In this document: one piece after another, positions 19,977 to 24,498 of the stretch
Layout: the number at the start of each line of letters is the position of its first letter
How positions within the stretch are numbered: the first letter of the stretch is position 1
Source of the DNA: a virus
Strand: one strand, 5' to 3'
Length of the DNA stretch: 24,498 nt
IMG/VR virus record: IMGVR_UViG_3300009419_000092
Location: 1 to 24,498 of that record
Program-made: the position numbers and the translations under genes
The notes under the pieces: model-generated
Told to the model about the DNA's origin: nothing
The model's input: the letters and a program-made list of their open reading frames with translations, nothing else
Database searches by the model: none

Positions 19977-20705
19977 CACGAGCTTAATTACTTGCCAACC
20001 TAAATCAAATTCCCACCACTTCTTGCCGAACTGCGGATCGCTTGCACGAGCATGATGATTGTTATGCCAACCTTCTCCGGCAATTAGATATCCTGTGATA
20101 AGATTATTAGTGCTGCGATCACCTGTGTCAAAATTTTGATATCCTAGAGAATGATTTACTGTATTGGTAAAGCTGCCGGCATGCCATACAAATAATGTAG
20201 GAACAAAGTATGCATAGATAATAGCAAACGGATCAATTAGGCAGATGACGGTGATATAAATTAAATTTACTAGCCAGTAGTAATGATGCATCCACATGTG
20301 GAATTTAGAACGCAACAGATCAGGAACATATCGAATATTAGGAACCTCAAACATGCTTAGGAATTGGACTCTAAAAAATCCTTTAATCCAGGGGCTATGA
20401 GGGTCTTTTTCTTGATCAGTGAATTTGTGGTGCTCTCTATGCACAGCTACCCATCCTAAACTGGATCCGCCGCCGCCAATGGATCCAACTACTGTACCAA
20501 AATACTCAAACCACTTAGGTGCTTTAAACGATCTGTGAGTTAGTAATCTATGGTAAGTTACTGTGCCGCCGATGGTAGCAAAGAAAAGATACAATCCTGC
20601 CGCAATAGCCCATTGTGCTAGTGTACCGTAGTAAAGCAGTATAAAAAATGAAAGGTGTGCTAGTATTTGAAATACTATTAGTGAATTTCTAGTTAATGTG
20701 AACAT
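19962..20705 (-). CDS. Fatty acid desaturase (delta-9 type)
   Basis: This 247-residue integral membrane diiron enzyme introduces a cis double bond into acyl chains. The three histidine boxes are complete: HRLLTH at 52-57, HREHH at 89-93 and HNNHH at 214-218, plus the extra NHS at 184-186 of this family. Hydrophobic segments lie at about 8-27, 30-50, 66-80, 144-160 and 160-180. The order and GxVTYHRLLTHRSF context match DesC/SCD-like acyl-CoA or lipid desaturases. It lies opposite the hydrolase-containing plus-strand island with a shared terminator between. No promoter was identified. Phage versions would alter membrane fluidity during infection. The electron donor would have to come from the host. 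Confidence 0.93.
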   Translation of the reverse strand: MFTLTRNSLIVFQILAHLSFFILLYYGTLAQWAIAAGLYLFFATIGGTVTYHRLLTHRSFKAPKWFEYFGTVVGSIGGGGSSLGWVAVHREHHKFTDQEKDPHSPWIKGFFRVQFLSMFEVPNIRYVPDLLRSKFHMWMHHYYWLVNLIYITVICLIDPFAIIYAYFVPTLFVWHAGSFTNTVNHSLGYQNFDTGDRSTNNLITGYLIAGEGWHNNHHARASDPQFGKKWWEFDLGWQVIKLVKKDS

Positions 20706-20804
20706 AGTGTAGTTATCTCACAATTACAGTTAGCGTATTATTGCTGGTTACTTTCTCCAGCGTACACTGACGGGGTACAGTCTTATTCATCCGGACGCCT
20801 AGGC

Positions 20805-20993
20805 CTAAGCCTTAACCGTTACGACAACGGGCCCTAAGGTGGGTTCTTTACCAGTAAGAGACTTGATAAATGAGTAAGTCTCTTTCTTAGGTTTTTCTAT
20901 GCTGTGCCCGCCCTCCATCAGTGCTAATTCCATTTCACTGAATTTAGGCTGCTCTTTCTTTACTTTCCAAAAATTGTAATAGCCATTACTCAT
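20805..20993 (-). CDS. Small hypothetical protein (62 residues)
   Basis: The product begins MSNGYYNFWKVKKEQPKFSE and has a central helix MELALMEGGHSIEKPKKETYS with a hydrophilic C-terminus. No domain is recognised. Its start overlaps the end of the 31-residue gene by eight bases (ATGAGTAA), so translation is probably coupled. It is the last gene of the unit that begins with the secreted nuclease. No terminator was found behind it. Function unknown. Confidence 0.55.
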   Translation of the reverse strand: MSNGYYNFWKVKKEQPKFSEMELALMEGGHSIEKPKKETYSFIKSLTGKEPTLGPVVVTVKA

Positions 20994-21081
20994 CAGGATA
21001 ATCCGCTGGATAAGGAAGTCCGGCTAGTCCGCATCCGAACCTTGCTAGCCCTTCAATGATATCATTTAGGAATTGTTTCAT
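20986..21081 (-). CDS. Very small hypothetical protein (31 residues)
   Basis: The frame runs from ATG 21081 to TAA 20986. It overlaps the nuclease stop by four bases (ATGA) and the next gene's start by eight. The product is MKQFLNDIIEGLARFGCGLA followed by GLPYPADYPDE: an amphipathic helix, a short Gly-rich hydrophobic turn with one Cys and a Pro/Tyr/acidic tail. Coupling on both sides, with the frame filling the gap exactly, argues that it is translated. Function unknown. Confidence 0.6.
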   Translation of the reverse strand: MKQFLNDIIEGLARFGCGLAGLPYPADYPDE

Positions 21082-21524
21082 TGGCACCAGCTTTGTTTAG
21101 CTTCGCCGTAGTATTCACGTGCAAAGCCGTTGGCAATTAATCCAGCACGTAGACTTTGTCCGTTAATTAAAATGTCACCGAGTACACGACCACCAAACTT
21201 ATCCCATCCATAAAGTGTTGCTTGAAACTTTCCGCCTTGTGCGGCTGCTTGGGCAATTGCATTTTTAGTGAAAGCGGATGCTGCTTCCCCACGCTGTGCT
21301 TCTGAAGGGCACTGAGCACGGAATCCTTTTTCGGGTGTGTCAACCCCAAAGACTCTGACAGCCAATTCTGGCTTGAGCGGTGCAGGTAGAAAGGGTGCTG
21401 CGATAACAACTGTGTCGCCATCGCTTACTCTTAAAATCTGTGCGTCATACGTAACACCCTTTGGTGTTTTTTGTGCAAATGCTAGTACTGGGACTAACAA
21501 TAATAATGCTAATAATTTCTTCAT
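21078..21524 (-). CDS. Secreted staphylococcal-type nuclease (thermonuclease)
   Basis: This 148-residue protein has a clear signal peptide (KK, then LLALLLLVPVLAFA, cleavage likely after A17). The SNase fold follows: DGDTVVI at 35-41, then VRVFGVDTPE at 56-65 with R57, D62 and E65, and WDKFGGRVLGDI at 108-118 with R113. R57, E65 and R113 correspond to the catalytic R35, E43 and R87 of staphylococcal nuclease, and the aspartates fit the calcium site. Two cysteines (C72, C147) could form a disulfide after export. The protein would act in the periplasm or outside, degrading DNA or RNA. A perfect late box lies upstream. Confidence 0.92.
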   Translation of the reverse strand: MKKLLALLLLVPVLAFAQKTPKGVTYDAQILRVSDGDTVVIAAPFLPAPLKPELAVRVFGVDTPEKGFRAQCPSEAQRGEAASAFTKNAIAQAAAQGGKFQATLYGWDKFGGRVLGDILINGQSLRAGLIANGFAREYYGEAKQSWCQ

Positions 21525-21550
21525 TTTAAATACCTTTTATTAAGTGCTAA

Positions 21551-21558
21551 TATTTATA
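21551..21558 (-). promoter_or_regulatory. Late promoter box (TATAAATA, perfect)
   Basis: This exact T4 late consensus is on the minus strand, 27 bases upstream of the nuclease start. It includes the TAA stop of the preceding virion gene. Confidence 0.75.
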
Positions 21559-22387
21559 GTACGTTCTGTATCAAAATTAAACTGTAAGCACAACCGGCGG
21601 CAGTACCAGATACACTTGCTAGTAATGTAACATCTAAGTCAGTCTTTTCTGGCAGGGCTAATGGTGCGTCAAATGTATAATCAAACGTAGATTGAAACAG
21701 TAGGAATGTTATGGCTGTTTGGAATGATCCGCCGTATATACGATACTTGAACTTACCAAAGCCGTCGTTACCTTTGCCTATGTTAGTACTACCATTTAAC
21801 AAGTATGCGGTATATCCAGCAGGTACAGTGTACTGAGCCATTTGGCCTTGCCCTTCACCCGCCCCGACATAGCCTACTACTCCGCCGTTTCTATATGTGT
21901 GTATCTCACCAACGTTGGTATCACTTCCACTGTAGGACAAACTGTTGATACGTATAAAACTATTAGTAGTAACTACAGGAGTCGTTCCTGTCATTGTTAC
22001 TAGTTCTGTTACTTCAGTCCAGTCGCTGGCTTTTAATCCTGTAATGTATAATGTTCCAGTATCACTAGCACTGGAACTAACACAACTTAGTGTGCCACCT
22101 GCTCCCCAGGACGCCCAAGGATAAGCAACACTATGACTCCATATGCTTTCTTCTGTGTTGTTAGCAATACTAGGATTGTATCCTGCTTTGAATACATTTC
22201 GAGCACCAGTAACTAATCCTCTTGATACTTGTAAGTACCATGGAGCACTGGTTAAACTTAAACTGTTAGTAACACGCAGTTCAGGCTTACCGTCAGTGTT
22301 ATAGTCCATAGCCTTATGGACGTTCAATAGGTTAGGTTCGTGGGGATGCTGGTAGTTAGTGGTATTCTGACGAATCTCTTGTGCCAT
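21554..22387 (-). CDS. Probable virion/tail structural protein
   Basis: This is a 277-residue protein, rich in Thr, Ser, Gly and Asn and strand-like throughout, with no signal peptide. The N-terminus MAQEIRQNTTNYQHPHEPNLLNVHKAMDY is polar. The repeated short strands and turns (YITGLKASDWTEVTELVTMTG, then FIRINSLSYSGSDTNVGEIH and YTVPAGYTAYLLNGSTNIGKG) resemble receptor-side or collar proteins of marine T4-like phages. It overlaps the preceding 102-residue gene at TAATG and shares the fibre gene cluster. A distal-tail or fibre-tip role is inferred from composition and location. Confidence 0.65.
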   Translation of the reverse strand: MAQEIRQNTTNYQHPHEPNLLNVHKAMDYNTDGKPELRVTNSLSLTSAPWYLQVSRGLVTGARNVFKAGYNPSIANNTEESIWSHSVAYPWASWGAGGTLSCVSSSASDTGTLYITGLKASDWTEVTELVTMTGTTPVVTTNSFIRINSLSYSGSDTNVGEIHTYRNGGVVGYVGAGEGQGQMAQYTVPAGYTAYLLNGSTNIGKGNDGFGKFKYRIYGGSFQTAITFLLFQSTFDYTFDAPLALPEKTDLDVTLLASVSGTAAGCAYSLILIQNVL

Positions 22388-22695
22388 TAATCTAGATCAA
22401 TAATGCTAACGGCAGAGTTTGATGCAGATATTAACGCAACTTTATCGCCGCTCTTGAAGTTAAATGTTAAACAAGTATTAGCAGGAACTAGCAATCCTGT
22501 GCTGGTGCTGACTACTGGTGTTGCACCAAATGCTATAAACGCAGGGCTTGCTCCGTTGGAGATAGCAATACGTCTAGATGTAATTGCGGTACTGGTACTG
22601 ACTGCACCTGCTGTTAATGTAACAGTCTGATACTTGACTGTGTTTGTTGCGGTGCTGGCTTCGTCGATACGAAACGGTGTAAAATATTGGCTCAT
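22387..22695 (-). CDS. Probable small virion structural protein
   Basis: This is a 102-residue, Ser/Thr/Ala-rich, all-beta-looking protein (YQTVTLTAGAVSTSTAITSR, then RIAISNGASPAFIAFG, then a VPANTCLTFNFKSGDKVALI stretch). The pattern of strands with SNG and GATP turns resembles small jelly-roll-like virion proteins. It sits between two other genes with TAATG junctions, which implies coupled translation. A structural role fits the fibre cluster. No enzymatic motif is seen. Confidence 0.6.
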   Translation of the reverse strand: MSQYFTPFRIDEASTATNTVKYQTVTLTAGAVSTSTAITSRRIAISNGASPAFIAFGATPVVSTSTGLLVPANTCLTFNFKSGDKVALISASNSAVSIIDLD

Positions 22696-23018
22696 TAATT
22701 TGGTCCTTGATAATTTGGATACATGCTGGGATCTTTTACTCTTAGATCAGCTGGGTGTTTGACGTTGCCGCCTGCGTCAGTTGTTACACTGGCAATACCT
22801 GCAATTACTTCTGCAGGGCTGTTGTCGTATTGTTGACTACGTTCAGCGGACAGGATGTCGAAGATCTGTTTAAATCTACGAGGCCCATCGTCTAGTTCAG
22901 TAGCAGGTGTTAGATCTACTGCTGTTATTTCAGGTGCAGGTGCTACTGAAACTTGTTGTTTTCCGTCAATTATATCAATAAGACATAATAATTCTCTAAT
23001 GATATCGCTAGCTTTCAT
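22695..23018 (-). CDS. Conserved hypothetical phage protein
   Basis: This 107-residue protein begins with a helix (KASDIIRELLCLIDIIDGKQ), then has a Pro/Ala/Thr-rich segment and a charged helix (PRRFKQIFDILSAERSQQYDNSP). It ends in a Gly/Pro/Asn tail that resembles a disordered region. Four-base overlap (ATGA) with the upstream 123-residue gene and TAATG junction with the downstream gene. The N-terminal helical part and position among fibre genes suggest a fibre-attachment or assembly factor, not proven. Confidence 0.55.
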   Translation of the reverse strand: MKASDIIRELLCLIDIIDGKQQVSVAPAPEITAVDLTPATELDDGPRRFKQIFDILSAERSQQYDNSPAEVIAGIASVTTDAGGNVKHPADLRVKDPSMYPNYQGPN

Positions 23019-23386
23019 CGTTTAATCCCTGCTAACATTTTTAACATGCTCACGTCAACACTTTCGTCTTGCTTGGGCATCTGACCCGAATCTGGGCTAC
23101 TTTGGGCAGCACTGACTGTTTCGTAATCTGCCATTGTGAGTGTGCCTTTGTCTTTAATGGATAACAGCCTTTCAACAAGATTATGCAGGTCCATGTCTGT
23201 TTTTACATCTTCACGAACCAGTTCAAACACACGAATTAATAACGGAACGTCCATAGTAACAGTGTCAACTTTATCAATGTTGGCTGCACGGTCAGCTTCT
23301 TTTTCCAAACGTGCTAACAGTGCATCTTCGTAGCTGATGCTTTCACGTACCACAGGTTTTTTAGTTAGAGATTTTAAGAATTCCAT
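23015..23386 (-). CDS. Conserved hypothetical phage protein, possible fibre assembly factor
   Basis: This is a 123-residue, highly charged, helical protein (MEFLKSLTKKPVVRESISYE, EDALLARLEKEADRAANIDK, then VPLLIRVFELVREDVKTDMD, LHNLVERLLSIKDKG, and a C-terminal LKMLAGIKR). No domain is recognised. A late-type box (GTAAATAA) ends five bases before the ATG, so the message may have no leader. It is the first gene after the large fibre gene and is coupled to the next two. Role unknown; location suggests fibre assembly. Confidence 0.55.
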   Translation of the reverse strand: MEFLKSLTKKPVVRESISYEDALLARLEKEADRAANIDKVDTVTMDVPLLIRVFELVREDVKTDMDLHNLVERLLSIKDKGTLTMADYETVSAAQSSPDSGQMPKQDESVDVSMLKMLAGIKR

Positions 23387-23390
23387 AGTG

Positions 23391-23398
23391 TTATTTAC
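23391..23398 (-). promoter_or_regulatory. Late promoter box (GTAAATAA) abutting a start codon
   Basis: The minus-strand GTAAATAA includes the TAA stop of the large fibre gene. It ends five bases before ATG 23386, with no Shine-Dalgarno between. Confidence 0.45.
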
Positions 23399-24498
23399 AT
23401 TCCTGCATCAGCTAGTTCAATTGTTTCTATCTTGGCTACCCAACGAATTTGTTTGTCGCTAGGCCCCTGTACCTGTACTAATAAGCATCCAATATTGTTT
23501 TCGGTAGTAACACTGACTTGCCATGTGGTTGCAGTATTGCCGTTAACCACTGTTGGGTTCACAATTGACAATAAGTTAGTAGTGCTATTGCCTGCATTTC
23601 TATACACTGTGCCTTTTAGATCCCAAACTACAATTTCTGGATTTGCTGTAGGATACAATTCTTTTGCAATAATTGTGCCCGAGAAGTAGATTGCCGAATT
23701 GTCAACCAGTGTGATCTGATTAGTTGCATCTATGTTACCCGAACCGTCTGTGGTCAAGTCTACTGGGCTAGCACTTAATACAGTATTGCCACCTAGTAGG
23801 TAATGACCTGTTTGAATCTTACCGCTTGAATTGCTCTGTCCGCCTGTGGCATAGTGAGGTACAATCACAGCACCTTTAATGCCTCTAGCATTACCGTTAA
23901 CTCCGCCTAATACCAATGCATAGTCTGCATCAGCTGTATTATTATTGCCCCCAACGACTACGCTGTGTAATCCTGTGGCCTGATTAAAGCTGCCGCCACC
24001 AATAACAGAAAAATTGCCACTAGCTACTTGATCTGTTGTGCTTCTAATTCTCTGCCAGTCAACTGCGTATTCGCCACGCTTATTTCCTGTGTCGTCGTTG
24101 GCTACAGCCCCTAATCCTTGTGCTTTTAATACTGCATCTATATTAGTCTGTGTACCGGTAACAATTAGGCTGACCACTGCTGTTTGACTGCTGTCTACTA
24201 CAGTTTTACTTTCTGTCCAATATTGCAGTCCTTCTCTTACGCTGATAGTTCCGCTACTGGTAATACTAATTCCTGTTCCGATCTTAACGCCGCCTAATGT
24301 TGCAGTAGTTGCAGTTGTTAAATCCTGTGCAGAAACTGTGATGTTAACCTGTGATCCTGTGCTGGTTGCAGTAATTGCATTACCCACAAAATTAAGTATT
24401 GTAGTGGTTGTGTTTACAATATTGCCTTCGTCTTTGACAACAAAAGGACCAGATCCGCCACTACTTGTTCCGCTACTAGATACGTACCACTTAGTACC
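23395..24498 (-). CDS. Large tail fibre-like protein, truncated by window edge
   Basis: The frame is open to base 24498, giving 367 visible C-terminal residues; the true start lies outside. An ATG at 24387 is internal, since fibre-like sequence continues upstream of it (GGSGPFVVKDEGNIVNTTTT). Visible parts are Gly/Ser/Thr-rich repeats (GNAITATSTGSQVNITVS). A YadA-like left-handed roll follows, with the pattern VIGGGxxNxAxGxxSxVxGGxxNxA (FSVIGGGSFNQATGLHSVVV, then GGNNNTADADYALVLGG). A C-terminal beta-rich domain (VPHYATGGQSNSSGKIQTGH through QIRWVAKIETIELADAGM) ends the protein. It may form long trimeric fibres that bind the host surface. Confidence 0.8.
   Translation of the reverse strand, partial: GTKWYVSSSGTSSGGSGPFVVKDEGNIVNTTTTILNFVGNAITATSTGSQVNITVSAQDLTTATTATLGGVKIGTGISITSSGTISVREGLQYWTESKTVVDSSQTAVVSLIVTGTQTNIDAVLKAQGLGAVANDDTGNKRGEYAVDWQRIRSTTDQVASGNFSVIGGGSFNQATGLHSVVVGGNNNTADADYALVLGGVNGNARGIKGAVIVPHYATGGQSNSSGKIQTGHYLLGGNTVLSASPVDLTTDGSGNIDATNQITLVDNSAIYFSGTIIAKELYPTANPEIVVWDLKGTVYRNAGNSTTNLLSIVNPTVVNGNTATTWQVSVTTENNIGCLLVQVQGPSDKQIRWVAKIETIELADAGM

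Noticed and set aside
1-24498. tRNA genes, CRISPR array, insertion sequence, integrase or attachment site
   Set aside because: I looked for cloverleaf arms, regularly spaced repeats, transposase motifs and terminal repeats and saw none. A tRNA search program would be needed to exclude tRNAs fully.

Overview
The window looks like part of a large lytic tailed-phage genome of the T4-like (myovirus) type that infects aquatic bacteria. Evidence is the tight packing with ATGA/TAATG gene junctions, T4-type late promoter boxes (consensus TATAAATA) between genes, a phage nucleotide-metabolism cluster (class Ia NrdA/NrdB, glutaredoxin, ThyX, dCMP deaminase), many virion-type proteins, and auxiliary metabolic genes typical of cyanophage- and pelagiphage-like viruses. 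No rRNA, tRNA, CRISPR array, integrase or insertion sequence is visible. The host cannot be named from the sequence.

Layout. Positions 1-9030 (all minus strand, transcribed from high to low coordinates) hold nrdA, an ErpA-type and an IscU-type Fe-S assembly protein, a class II aldolase-like protein, nrdB, a terminator, a glutaredoxin, a virion-associated protein, thyX, two small proteins, a possible PAAR/NlpC-P60 lysin, a dCMP deaminase and an edge-truncated flavin-dependent halogenase. Positions 9098-11167 hold a conserved small gene and a beta-helix tail fibre. Positions 11236-13693 are a mixed-strand block with two proteins carrying HxD...H iron-site signatures, on opposite strands around a PD-(D/E)XK nuclease. 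Positions 13674-18519 (minus) hold a run of structural or unknown phage genes. Positions 18591-19915 are a small plus-strand island (two tiny proteins, an alpha/beta hydrolase and a conserved 91-residue protein). Positions 19962-24498 (minus) hold a fatty acid desaturase, a secreted staphylococcal-type nuclease with two tiny downstream genes, and a fibre/virion cluster that runs off the right edge.

How the genes fit together. NrdA/NrdB with glutaredoxin, ThyX and dCMP deaminase would push ribonucleotides and dCMP toward dTTP for phage DNA synthesis. IscU and the ErpA-like carrier sit inside this unit and keep the residues needed to work with a host ISC machinery. The aldolase, halogenase, desaturase, hydrolase and the two oxygenase-like proteins are candidate host-reprogramming or modification enzymes. 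Many of the recognisable enzymes use iron or flavin.

Regulation. T4-like late boxes are frequent, and at five junctions the TAA stop codon of one gene is part of the box for the next. At four genes the box lies so close to the start codon that the message should be leaderless or nearly so. Three sigma70-like promoters with 17-bp spacers suggest early transcription of the nuclease and the plus-strand island. All function calls come from reading motifs by eye; no database search was run.
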